Notes under the pieces: generated by a model
Database searches by the model: none
The model's input: only the letters and a program-made list of their open reading frames with translations
Told to the model about the DNA's origin: nothing
Program-made: the position numbers and the translations under genes
Shown: positions 16,719 to 24,972 of the stretch, piece by piece
Position numbering within the stretch: the first letter of the stretch is position 1
How the letters are laid out: every line of letters begins with the position of its first letter
Source: Halomonas denitrificans
GTDB taxonomy: Bacteria; Pseudomonadota; Gammaproteobacteria; Xanthomonadales; Wenzhouxiangellaceae
Reading direction: 5' to 3'
DNA: 64,000 nucleotides
Assembly (NCBI GenBank): GCA_019800895.1
Contig: JAHVKF010000002.1
Location: 682,001 to 746,000, forward strand

Positions 16719-19700
16719 ATGCGACGCTTCACCGCACGCGCCGGCGCCGTCGCGCTGGCCCTGGCCGCGCTTCCGCTGGCCGTCCAATCCAACGCCGAGC
16801 CGACCCGCCTGCTGCGCGCGCCGGACCTGTCCGACGACCACCTCGTGTTCATGTACGCCGGCGACCTGTGGCTGGCCGACCGCGACGGCACCGACCCGCG
16901 ACGCCTGACCACGCACCCGGCCGAGGAAACCCGCCCCCGCTTCTCCCCGGACGGCTCGAAGATCGCTTTCCAGGCCGAGTACGACGGCCAGGTCGATGTC
17001 TACGTCATCGACACCGCCGGCGGCCAGCCGAAGCGCCTGACCTGGCACCCGGCCGACGACGAGCTCGTCGACTGGGCGCCGGACGGCTCGGCGGTGGCCT
17101 TCGTCTCGGACCGCGAGACCGACCACGGCCGCTCCGGCCAGCTGTACCACGTGTCGATCGACGGCGGCTTCCCGGTCAAGCAGATGGAGGCGCGGTTCTT
17201 CCGCGGCGCCTACGACGCATCCGGCGAGCGCCTGGCCTACATCGACCACGGCGCGGGCTACAACGGCCTGTTCGGCGGCACCGCCGGCTGGCAGGGCTAC
17301 CGCGGCGGCACGACGCCGTCGATCCGGATCCTGGACATCGACGAGCAGCGCGTCGTCGACATCCCCGGCGACCGCGTGACCGACTTCGACCCGATGTGGA
17401 TCGACGGCGACGTGTTCTTCGTCTCCGACCGCGAGGACGAGCGCTTCAACGTGTTCCGCTTCGACCCGGATTCCGCCCGGGTCTCGCAGGTCACCTTCGA
17501 ATCGACCTGGGACGTCCGCGCCGCGAATGCCCACGACGGCACGCTGGTCTACGAGGCCGGCGGCGAGCTCCGCACCCTGGAAGTCGGTTCCGGCGAATCG
17601 ACCACCCTGGCGATCGCGCTGAACCCGGACCTGCCGCAGCTCCGAGGCGGCTGGACTTCCGTGGCCGGCACGATCCAGGGCATCGACATTTCGCCGACGG
17701 GCCAGCGCGCCATCATCACCGCGCGCGGCGATGTCTTCACGATTCCCGCCGACAAGGGCCCGACGCGCAACCTGACGGCCTCCCAGGGCCAGCGCGAGTA
17801 TCCGGGCCTGTGGTCACCGGACGGCAAGCAGGTCGCCTGGATCGTCGAGTCGCTCGACGGGCAGACGCTGGTGGTTGCCGACCAGTTCGGCGAGAACGCC
17901 GCCGAATACGCGCTCGGCCCGGACTACTACACGCTGCAGGCCTGGCACGCCGAAAGCGGACGGATCGTGTTCAGCGACAACCACCTCGGCCTGCACGCGA
18001 TCGACCTGGACGGCGGCGCCATCACCCGGATCGCCACCAACGAGCGACGCGCCGGCTACGACGTCGCGTTCTCGCCCGACGGCCGCTGGCTGGCCCACAC
18101 GCTGGAGCAGCCGAACTATCACGCCGACCTGGTCGTGCACGACTTCGACTCCGGCGAATCGACCGTGATCAGCAACGGCATGGCCGATGTCGCCTCGCCG
18201 GCCTTCTCGCCGGACGGCAAGGTGCTGTACTTCGCCGCTTCCACCAACTCCGGTCCGATCCAGGTCGGCCTGAACATGACCAGCCAGGAGCGTCCTTACC
18301 GGGCCGGCCTGTACGCGGCGGTGCTGACCGCGGACGGCGACTCGCCGCTGGCCCCGCGCTCGGACGACGAGCCGATGTCGGACGAGGACGAAGGCAACGG
18401 CGATGAAGAGGACGGCGGCAAGGACGAGGAAGAGACCACGCCGGAAACGGTCATCGATTTCGACGGCCTCGAGCGCCGCATCGTCGGCCTGCCGGTCGCC
18501 GAGGGCAACTACGGCCAGCTCCAGGTCGCCGGCGACGGCAGCCTGTTCTACATCGAAGCCCCGCAGCCGGGCAGCAGCAACGAGCCGCCGGGCGCGAACT
18601 GGGGCGAGGACAACGTGCTCCATCGCTTCGACTTCGAAGAGCGCGAGGCGGCCGGCGTCGCCACCGGCGTGCGCAACTTCCGCATCGCCGCCGGCGGCAA
18701 GCACATGATCCTGCAGCAGGCCGGCAACGGCCTGGCGATTGCAGAAGTCGGCGAGGAACTGAAACCGGAAGCGCTCGACACCTCGGGCCTGCGCATGGAT
18801 CTCGATCCGCGCGCCGAGTGGGCGCAGATCTTCGACGAAGGCTGGCGCATGCAGCAGCAGTATTTCTATGCCGACAACCTGCACGGCGCCGACTGGGACG
18901 CGATCTACGACCGCTACCGCCCGCTGGTCGACCACGTCGGCCGGCGCGAGGACCTGAACGACCTGATGGTCGAGATGATCGCCGAGCTGCAGGCCGGCCA
19001 CAACCGGGTCGGCGGCGGCGACGTCTATCGCGGCCAGGACCCCGATACGGGCCTGCTCGGCGCCAACTTCACCGTCGACGGCGATCGCTACCGGATCGAG
19101 AAGATCTATTCCGGCGAATCCTGGAACCCGTTCCTGCGCGGCCCGCTGGCCGAGCCCGGCAACGAGGCGCGCGAAGGCGAATACATCCTCGCCGTCAACG
19201 GCCAGGACCTGACCGCCGACGACAACCTGTTCGAGCGGCTGCAGAACACCGCCGGCGAGCAGGTCGTGCTCACCGTCGGTCCGCGAGCCAATGGTCGCGA
19301 CGCGCGGGACATCACCGTGACGCCGTCGGATTCGGAGGGCGCACTCCGGCTCTGGAACTGGATCGAGACCAACCGCCGGGCCGTCGACGAGGCGACCGAC
19401 GGACGGGTCGGCTACATCTACCTGCCGAACACCGCAGGCGCCGGCTACACCTTCTTCAACCGCTACTTCTTTGCCCAGCTCGACAAGGAGGCGGTCATCA
19501 TCGACGAGCGCTCCAACGGCGGCGGCCAGGCGGCGAACTACATCGTCGAAGTGCTCAGCCGCAAGCACCTGTCGAGCTGGGTGGACCGCGACGGCACGCC
19601 GTACCGCACGCCGGCCGGCGCGCTGCACGGCCCGAAGGTGATGCTGATCGACCAGGACGCCGGTTCCGGCGGCGACTACCTGCCCTACGCGTTCCGGAAC

Positions 19701-20009
19701 TTGAGCATCGGCAAGCTGATCGGCACCCGCACCTGGGGCGGCCTGATCGGCATCTTCGCCAATCCGCCCCTGGTCGACGGCGGCGTCATGACCGTGCCCT
19801 TCTTCCGCTTCGTCGACACCTCCGGCGAATGGAGCATCGAGAACGAGGGCGTGGCGCCCGACATCGAGGTCGAACTCGACCCCATCGCTACCAACAACGG
19901 CCGCGACACGCAGCTGGAGCGCGCGATCGAACAGGTGCTGACGGAACTCGAGACCTACGACTCCCCCGTCCCGCCGATCCCGGCGCTGCCGACGGAGCTG
20001 GGCGAGTAG
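16719..20009 (+). CDS. tricorn protease homologue (S41 family), exported
   Basis: A 1096-aa protein with a signal peptide (cleavage near SNA-EP). The order is that of tricorn: a WD40/TolB-like propeller (FMYAGDLWLADRDG, RPRFSPDGSKIAF and further SPDGK repeats) and a second propeller. A low-complexity acidic linker with runs of Glu and Asp lies near residues 545-570. Then come the C1 helical domain (AEWAQIFDEGWRMQQQYFYA), a PDZ domain and the S41 peptidase core. The nucleophile Ser is in DAGSGGDY near residue 984, and SNGGGQ near 930 is the oxyanion region. Tricorn cuts peptides made by larger proteases; a secreted copy suits extracellular peptide breakdown. A degenerate copy of its 3' end lies at 22901-23019. 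Confidence 0.93.
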   Translation: MRRFTARAGAVALALAALPLAVQSNAEPTRLLRAPDLSDDHLVFMYAGDLWLADRDGTDPRRLTTHPAEETRPRFSPDGSKIAFQAEYDGQVDVYVIDTAGGQPKRLTWHPADDELVDWAPDGSAVAFVSDRETDHGRSGQLYHVSIDGGFPVKQMEARFFRGAYDASGERLAYIDHGAGYNGLFGGTAGWQGYRGGTTPSIRILDIDEQRVVDIPGDRVTDFDPMWIDGDVFFVSDREDERFNVFRFDPDSARVSQVTFESTWDVRAANAHDGTLVYEAGGELRTLEVGSGESTTLAIALNPDLPQLRGGWTSVAGTIQGIDISPTGQRAIITARGDVFTIPADKGPTRNLTASQGQREYPGLWSPDGKQVAWIVESLDGQTLVVADQFGENAAEYALGPDYYTLQAWHAESGRIVFSDNHLGLHAIDLDGGAITRIATNERRAGYDVAFSPDGRWLAHTLEQPNYHADLVVHDFDSGESTVISNGMADVASPAFSPDGKVLYFAASTNSGPIQVGLNMTSQERPYRAGLYAAVLTADGDSPLAPRSDDEPMSDEDEGNGDEEDGGKDEEETTPETVIDFDGLERRIVGLPVAEGNYGQLQVAGDGSLFYIEAPQPGSSNEPPGANWGEDNVLHRFDFEEREAAGVATGVRNFRIAAGGKHMILQQAGNGLAIAEVGEELKPEALDTSGLRMDLDPRAEWAQIFDEGWRMQQQYFYADNLHGADWDAIYDRYRPLVDHVGRREDLNDLMVEMIAELQAGHNRVGGGDVYRGQDPDTGLLGANFTVDGDRYRIEKIYSGESWNPFLRGPLAEPGNEAREGEYILAVNGQDLTADDNLFERLQNTAGEQVVLTVGPRANGRDARDITVTPSDSEGALRLWNWIETNRRAVDEATDGRVGYIYLPNTAGAGYTFFNRYFFAQLDKEAVIIDERSNGGGQAANYIVEVLSRKHLSSWVDRDGTPYRTPAGALHGPKVMLIDQDAGSGGDYLPYAFRNLSIGKLIGTRTWGGLIGIFANPPLVDGGVMTVPFFRFVDTSGEWSIENEGVAPDIEVELDPIATNNGRDTQLERAIEQVLTELETYDSPVPPIPALPTELGE

Positions 20010-20040
20010 GTCCCTCTTCAGACTCGAACAAGACCCCAGA

Positions 20041-20063
20041 CGCCCCGGCCTTCCGGGGCGTTT
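20041..20063 (+). terminator. terminator after the tricorn gene
   Basis: Stem CGCCCCG (20041-20047) pairs with CGGGGCG (20054-20060) and is followed by TTT. An almost identical hairpin in the same context (CCAGACGCCCCG) recurs at 23049-23072. Confidence 0.75.
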
Positions 20064-20289
20064 CCATGAAAAGTCGGAATGGTTCTAGGAATTCGTCGTC
20101 ACAGGTCCAATGTTTGATCGTCCGGCCCTCTTCAGCGTCCAGGCTTTTGGCACTTGATCCCGGAAGGGCATCACGGTGGGTAGTTGAGTTTGCGATGGCG
20201 GTCCTTTTCGACGAGGTCAGGCCTGTATGCTCGTGCGAGTCACGATTCCCGGTCTGGAATCTGAATTGGTGAATTTGAAGAGCAATGGA

Positions 20290-22758
20290 ATGCAACGAGC
20301 AGCTTCAATTCTCGCGAGAGGAAAAGTCTCGATCTTCGCGCTTTTGGCAACCCTGGCTTCACTCGGCTCCCCTACGGCAACCATCGAGGCTTCGTCCGGG
20401 CGTTCCGAAAGCGTTCGAGCGAATGACCCCAGAGCAGTCATCACCGGACCGGCGGAACTGTCGACCGCTATTTTGGAAGCCAGATTGCGGCCTCGCCCGG
20501 AAGGCATCGGGTGGGATGATGACGCCCGGTTCGGCCAGGCGATTGCCGTCGACGGAAACCGAGCAGTGGTTGGTGGTCCGAGTTTGGCTGGACGCGGCGC
20601 GGCGGTGGTATTCGAGTACTCGTCCGGAACGTGGGAGGAAACGGCAATACTCCGGGTCCCTGTAGATAGCCTGGGCGAGTTCGGCTATTCCGTAGCCTTG
20701 CAGGGTGACCGGATTCTGGTGGGTGCACCCGGTGAGCAGGCGGTCGGTGCAGCCTATGTCTTCGAGTTCGACGGCGCCAGATGGCAGAACCGAGCGCGGC
20801 TCCTTGCGCCTACCCAGTCGACTTCCGATCGATTCGGATCGTCGGTCAGTCTGTCCGATGACATTGCCGTCGTGGGCTCCGAAGGCTTTGATGGCCAGTC
20901 CGCTGACTCGGGAGCTGTGTATGTCTTTCGTTACGATGGCGAACGATGGGTCGATACTGCCCGGCTCGATCCGGTCGGGATCGCGACGCCGACGGCATTC
21001 GGCAGATCGGTCAGTAGTTCAGGAGCTCAGATCGTCGTTGGAGCAGGTGGATTCGCTCAGCTTTTCCGGTTCAATGGAGATGCGTGGCAGTTTTCCGATA
21101 GCCTTGCGCCCAGTGGAAATACGGCAGGAAGCGACTACGGATTCGCCGTGGCCTTGGACGGAAATCATGCAATTGTCTCGGCGCCCTTCGATAGCGAGTC
21201 GGAAATCCTGTCCGGAGCGGCATACCTGTTCATCGACGCCGGTGCAGGCTGGCTCGAGCAGGCCAAGTTGCAGCCGAGCGATCCGGAGCCGGGAAAGGCC
21301 TTCGGTTCGTCGGTCGACCTCCTTTCTGGTCGCGCCCTGATCGGCACGTTCAATGACAGCGCGAACGGACCGGAGTCCGGTGCGGCTTATATTTTCGAAT
21401 CCGACGGACCGGATTGGTCGGAAACGGTCAAGCTGATCCCACTTGCCGGCGAATCCTATGGCGAAGCCGGATTCGCGGTCGGACTCGGAGCAATCCATGC
21501 GTTCGTAGGGGCCAGACTCGAGGATTTCGGTGCAGATAACGCAGGGTCAGCGCACGTATTCTCACTCGTCGAAGGGAGCTGGGATCAACGCCAGCGCCTG
21601 GTTCCGGCAGAAGGTGCCGTCGGTGATTTGTTCGGTCTCTCCGTTGGCCTCTCGGGCTCTCACATGGTTGTCGGTGCGCCCGGCGACGACGACCGGGGTC
21701 AAGACTCGGGCGCTGCCTACGTCTTCTTCCTTCGTGACGGTATCTGGCAAGAAGAGGCGAAGCTTCTTGCTGCCGATGGCGCAGCCGGAGAAATGTTCGG
21801 AGCCTCGGTAAGTGTCTCTGGCACTCGCATCGTGATCGGAACAAGGAACAACCAAACGGCCGCGGGTTCGGCATACGTTTTCGATCACGATGGCTCGAGT
21901 TGGAATCAATCGGCCAAGCTTGTCTCCAGCGACGGCGGCGTAGGGGAGTTCGGCTTTTCGGTTCACTTGGCAGGAGACCGAGCCCTGGTCGGCGCTCCCT
22001 CGTACGATACCTCGATTGTTAACATGGGCGCGGCCTATGTCTTCGAGTGGATCAATGGCTCTTGGGTGCAGACTGCGAAGTTGATCAGCGAGGACGAAAA
22101 TGCACGGGCGATGGGCCAATCGGTCTTCCTTGCTGATGATGGCGCCGTGCTCGGCGCCCCGTGGAGTCGATCCTCGGTGACATCTCAAGCGGTCGGCGCC
22201 GCGTACCTCTTCGAATTCGATGGGCAGGAATGGGTTGAGGTGGCCGGGTTCGAGCCGTCCGATGCACCAAGGTTCTCGGATTTCGGATTCTCCGTGGCGA
22301 AGCAGGAGGACCGAATCGTCATCGGAGCCATAGACGATAGCGTAGACAGCTTCGGCGACGGGTCGGCGTACATTTTCGCGTTCGATGGTTCCGCGTGGTC
22401 GGAAGAGACCAAGCTGGTTGCGAGTGAGAGTCAGTATCGAGCCGCGTTCGGGTCCAGTGTCGGACTCGACCAGGGCCGCATTCTTGTCGGCGCGTCAGGA
22501 CGAGGGTCGTCGTCAGGCACTGGAGAAATCCACGTCTTCTCCTTGACAGGGACAGGCTGGGAAGAATCCGCGAGATTTCGACCGAACCCCGAGACGGTGC
22601 TGCGCAACTTCGGGACATCGATGCGTGTCGATGGCGAGCGGCTTGCGGTCGGCGCTACCGGTGACAATGCCAATGGGACCTTGTCAGGATCGGCCTGGAT
22701 TCTGGATATTGGTGTCGTGTTCCACGATCAATTCGAACCATCAACGTCCTTACAGTGA
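20290..22758 (+). CDS. secreted FG-GAP repeat protein with 14 repeats and a C-terminal F-x-D-x-F-E tail
   Basis: An 822-aa exported protein. A signal peptide (hydrophobic core VSIFALLATLASLGS) leads to about 14 repeats of about 50 residues. Each starts with FG-x-S-V-like residues (EFGYSVAL, RFGSSVSL, LFGLSVGL, MFGASVSV, EFGFSVHL and so on), passes a VGAP-type turn, and ends GAAYVFE-x-x-G-x-W. FG-GAP repeats build integrin-alpha-like seven-bladed propellers, so 14 repeats suggest two. The last residues include VVFHDQFEPS, resembling the DGFES end of the M14 carboxypeptidase. The same frame is open from ATG 20227, but ATG 20290 sits just before the signal peptide and is preferred. GC content is visibly lower than in flanking genes, suggesting transfer. 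Confidence 0.85.
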   Translation: MQRAASILARGKVSIFALLATLASLGSPTATIEASSGRSESVRANDPRAVITGPAELSTAILEARLRPRPEGIGWDDDARFGQAIAVDGNRAVVGGPSLAGRGAAVVFEYSSGTWEETAILRVPVDSLGEFGYSVALQGDRILVGAPGEQAVGAAYVFEFDGARWQNRARLLAPTQSTSDRFGSSVSLSDDIAVVGSEGFDGQSADSGAVYVFRYDGERWVDTARLDPVGIATPTAFGRSVSSSGAQIVVGAGGFAQLFRFNGDAWQFSDSLAPSGNTAGSDYGFAVALDGNHAIVSAPFDSESEILSGAAYLFIDAGAGWLEQAKLQPSDPEPGKAFGSSVDLLSGRALIGTFNDSANGPESGAAYIFESDGPDWSETVKLIPLAGESYGEAGFAVGLGAIHAFVGARLEDFGADNAGSAHVFSLVEGSWDQRQRLVPAEGAVGDLFGLSVGLSGSHMVVGAPGDDDRGQDSGAAYVFFLRDGIWQEEAKLLAADGAAGEMFGASVSVSGTRIVIGTRNNQTAAGSAYVFDHDGSSWNQSAKLVSSDGGVGEFGFSVHLAGDRALVGAPSYDTSIVNMGAAYVFEWINGSWVQTAKLISEDENARAMGQSVFLADDGAVLGAPWSRSSVTSQAVGAAYLFEFDGQEWVEVAGFEPSDAPRFSDFGFSVAKQEDRIVIGAIDDSVDSFGDGSAYIFAFDGSAWSEETKLVASESQYRAAFGSSVGLDQGRILVGASGRGSSSGTGEIHVFSLTGTGWEESARFRPNPETVLRNFGTSMRVDGERLAVGATGDNANGTLSGSAWILDIGVVFHDQFEPSTSLQ

Positions 22759-22900
22759 ATGCGCCGGCGATGAACACACTGGAAGCGGCTTGCTCGCTCA
22801 TTGCTCGAGAGGCATGGCTCAGCTGCGGCGCGGCCGCTAACGGCAGCTGAACACAGTGACCCTCCCGCCGCGAGTTCTTAGCCTGTCTCGATAAAGAATA

Positions 22901-23019
22901 GCCATGGCTGCCATTCGGGGTCCCTCAACTCCAGTGGAGCGCGCAATCGAACAGGTTGCGACGGAGATCCAGACCTACGGCTCCCCATCCCGGCGCTGCC
23001 GACGGAGATGGGCGAGTAG
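22901..23019 (+). pseudogene. decayed duplicate of the tricorn protease 3' end
   Basis: This segment aligns with the last part of the tricorn gene (about 19890-20009). Shared stretches include GGAGCGCGCRATCGAACAGG and the final GGCGCTGCCGACGGAGMTGG to the stop. In the same frame it reads VERAIEQVATEIQTYGSP against LERAIEQVLTELETYDSP in the intact gene. A 10-nt deletion after TCCCC then shifts the frame before the ancestral Gly-Glu-stop. No longer homologous body is visible upstream. A matching terminator hairpin follows. It is best read as the remnant of a second tricorn gene or a partial duplication. Confidence 0.8.
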
Positions 23020-23048
23020 GTTCGCTGAATCCCTGAAGTCAATCCCAG

Positions 23049-23072
23049 ACGCCCCGCTTCCGTCCGGGGCGT
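23049..23072 (+). terminator. duplicate tricorn-type terminator hairpin
   Basis: Stem ACGCCCCG (23049-23056) pairs with CGGGGCGT (23065-23072). The T run is weak (TTA). It matches the hairpin at 20041-20060 in stem and left flank, supporting duplication of the whole 3' region. Confidence 0.6.
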
Positions 23073-23118
23073 TATCGCCTGCGACACCGCCGGATCGCGC
23101 CGACCCTGCCGAACGCCC

Positions 23119-23166
23119 TTGCGGTTCCGGCGGAGACCGCCCATACTGGAATCAGATAGTCTGATT
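23119..23166 (+). promoter_or_regulatory. promoter and palindromic operator of the toxin-antitoxin operon
   Basis: A -35-like TTGCGG (23119-23124) and a -10-like CATACT (23142-23147) are 17 nt apart. The expected start of transcription falls inside a perfect inverted repeat, AATCAGA-TAG-TCTGATT (23150-23166), 12 nt before the antitoxin ATG. Phd/YefM antitoxins repress their own promoter by binding such palindromes, so this is the likely operator. The T run after it could also make it a weak hairpin terminator, but its place directly before the start codon argues for an operator. Confidence 0.65.
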
Positions 23167-23178
23167 TTTGGCAGCCGG

Positions 23179-23451
23179 ATGGTGATCAAACGAATCACGG
23201 CCACCGAACTCGCCCGGAATCTCAGTTCCGTGCTGGACCGGGTGCGAGAAACCGGTGAGGAGTACGTGGTCGAGCGCAGCAAGCAGCCGGTGGCGCACCT
23301 CTCTGCACGCCCGGGGCACATGACGGCCGCCGAGGCGCTCGCCGATCTTCACGAGTCGCTGAACCCCGAGGCGGCTGAAGATTGGGAGGCCGATGCGCGG
23401 CGCGGCGACTCGATTCTGTCGGACGAACTCTCGGATCCGTGGGCGTCTTGA
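23179..23451 (+). CDS. Phd/YefM family antitoxin
   Basis: A 90-aa protein whose N-terminal half has the Phd/YefM DNA-binding pattern: ITATELARNLSSVLDRVRETG followed by EEYVVERSKQPVAHL. The C-terminal half is acidic and probably disordered until bound to toxin (LHESLNPEAAEDWEAD). It should neutralise the PIN toxin encoded next and repress the operon through the palindrome just upstream. The ATG at 23179 is chosen because MVIKRITATEL is the usual start. Its stop lies 13 nt inside the toxin frame, a typical antitoxin-toxin overlap. Confidence 0.88.
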   Translation: MVIKRITATELARNLSSVLDRVRETGEEYVVERSKQPVAHLSARPGHMTAAEALADLHESLNPEAAEDWEADARRGDSILSDELSDPWAS

Positions 23452-23870
23452 TCGATACCTGCATCTGGATCGACGTCGAGCAGGGCCGCCTGGCCCCGTC
23501 CGACGTCTCGCAGGTTACGGGTGACCGGCCGGTCTACCTGTCGCCGGTCACCCTGGCCGAGCTGCGGCTCGGCGCGGAACTGGCGCAGGATCCGGGCGTT
23601 CGCCAGAAGCGGATGCGGACCTGGCGCAAGATGACGCGTAAACCCGTCATCCCGATCGACGCCGGGACAGCCGAAGTGTTCGGCGAGCTTGCTGCGCATC
23701 TTGCGGCAGGCGGGAAGCGACGCCATCGAACCCGGGTGCAGGATCTTTGGATCGCCAGCCAGGCGGTACACCACGGGCTGGATCTGCTGACCCGCAATGG
23801 CCGGGACTTCCGCGACATTCCCGGGTTGGACCTGATCGATCTGACGGACGCAGCGGAGTCCGGTGCGTGA
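23439..23870 (+). CDS. PIN domain toxin (VapC family)
   Basis: A 143-aa PIN-domain ribonuclease. Acidic active-site residues are visible in LIDTCIWID near the N-terminus, TLAELRLG near residue 45, QDLWIA near 108, and a late N-G-R-D-F block (LLTRNGRDF). VapC toxins cut specific RNAs such as initiator tRNA or rRNA when free of antitoxin. Start choice is open: GTG 23439 gives VGVLIDT, while TTG 23448 gives LIDT directly after the antitoxin stop. The stop overlaps the GTG of the next gene by 4 nt, tying the module to a housekeeping-type gene. Confidence 0.88.
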   Translation: MGVLIDTCIWIDVEQGRLAPSDVSQVTGDRPVYLSPVTLAELRLGAELAQDPGVRQKRMRTWRKMTRKPVIPIDAGTAEVFGELAAHLAAGGKRRHRTRVQDLWIASQAVHHGLDLLTRNGRDFRDIPGLDLIDLTDAAESGA

Positions 23871-24433
23871 GCGCTGCATCCGGATCGCCTGTCCGGCTGG
23901 TCGTGGCCTCGGCCAACCCCGTCAAGCTACGCGCGGTCGAAGCCGGCGTTCGCGCCGCAATGCCCGACGATGAAGTCGCGATCGATTCCGTTCCCGTCGA
24001 TTCCGGTGTCTCGGAGCAGCCCGCGACCGATGTCGAGACCGTGCTCGGTGCGGAGAATCGGGCCCGGGCGGCGCGCGATGCGAGGCCCGAGGGCGACTAC
24101 TGGTTCGGGGTCGAAGGCGGGGTCCAGGACTCGTCCCGGGGCATGCTGACCTTCGCCTGGATCGTGGTGGTCGATCGAGCCGGCCGGGTCGGCCGGGCGC
24201 GCAGCGCGGCCTTCGTGCTGCCGGAGGCCGTGGCCGAGAAGGTACGGGGCGGGATGGAGCTGGGCCACGCCGACGACGAGGTGTTCGGGCGCACCGACTC
24301 GAAGCGCCGCGACGGCGCGATCGGCCTGCTGACCGGCGGCGCGCTGGACCGGGCCGGCCTGTACGCGCCGGCGGTGACGGCGGCGATGATCCCGTTCCTC
24401 AACCCCGAGCTGTACCCGGTCGGCGACGGCTGA
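23867..24433 (+). CDS. yjjX: inosine/xanthosine triphosphatase (YjjX family)
   Basis: A 188-aa cytoplasmic NTPase that hydrolyses non-canonical ITP and XTP to keep them out of nucleic acids. The family starts with a V-V-A-S-x-N-P-V-K block, here LVVASANPVKLRAVEAG, and has the SGVSEQP-x-x-x-x-ET segment and YWFGVEGGV near residue 80. SAAFVLPEAV and the DGAIGLLTGG block follow. The GTG at 23867 overlaps the toxin stop (GTGA), so it is probably translated with the toxin-antitoxin operon. An internal start is possible, but none is better placed. Confidence 0.85.
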   Translation: MSAASGSPVRLVVASANPVKLRAVEAGVRAAMPDDEVAIDSVPVDSGVSEQPATDVETVLGAENRARAARDARPEGDYWFGVEGGVQDSSRGMLTFAWIVVVDRAGRVGRARSAAFVLPEAVAEKVRGGMELGHADDEVFGRTDSKRRDGAIGLLTGGALDRAGLYAPAVTAAMIPFLNPELYPVGDG

Positions 24434-24492
24434 CCCCTGCCGCGTCCGATCCGTCTGCGGCAGAATGGGACGTTGACCCTCGGAGTTCCGTC

Positions 24493-24966
24493 ATGGCCGA
24501 ATCGAACTACCTGTTGCGCCTGTTCCACCGCGTCACCAAATGGCCGGCCGGGCACTGGATCTTCTCGAAGCTGTTCGCGGCCAAGGCGCCGTACTTCGGT
24601 TCGATCTCGCCGCGGGTGACCGAATTGCGGCCGAATTACTGCGAGGTGCGGTTCCGCAAGCGCAGGAAGGTCCACAACCACATCGGAACGGTTCACGTCA
24701 TCGCCATCTGCAACGCCCTGGAAATGGCGATGGGCGCGATGGCCGAAGCCAGTATCCCGAAGCACCTGCGATGGATTCCCAAGGGCATGTCGCTGGACTA
24801 CACGGCCAAGGCGACCACCGACATCCGAGCGGTGGCCGAGACCCGGCCCGAAGACTGGAAGGCCGGCGACCTGCCGGTAAAGGTCACCGCGTACCGGGAG
24901 GACGGCGAGGTCGTGGTCCGGGGCACGATCCTGCTCTACATCTCCGAAAAACCGAAGAAGGACTGA
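24493..24966 (+). CDS. DUF4442 hotdog-fold protein (thioesterase-like)
   Basis: A 157-aa protein with the hotdog pattern of DUF4442/PaaI-like acyl-CoA thioesterases: APYFGSISPRVTELRPNYCE, then the central helix with HNHIGTVHVIAICNALEMAMG, then strands around LDYTAKATTDIRAVAE. Hotdog thioesterases cleave acyl-CoA esters; this subfamily lacks a characterised substrate as far as I know. It begins 59 nt after yjjX. A GGAG ribosome site precedes the ATG. The SDR gene starts 6 nt after its stop, so the two are cotranscribed. Confidence 0.82.
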   Translation: MAESNYLLRLFHRVTKWPAGHWIFSKLFAAKAPYFGSISPRVTELRPNYCEVRFRKRRKVHNHIGTVHVIAICNALEMAMGAMAEASIPKHLRWIPKGMSLDYTAKATTDIRAVAETRPEDWKAGDLPVKVTAYREDGEVVVRGTILLYISEKPKKD

Positions 24967-24972
24967 CCCTCG

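Noticed and set aside
20010-20289. Possible gene or RNA between the tricorn and FG-GAP genes
   Set aside because: Apart from the terminator hairpin at its left end I see no coding pattern, stable RNA fold or convincing promoter; it is AT-richer leader DNA.
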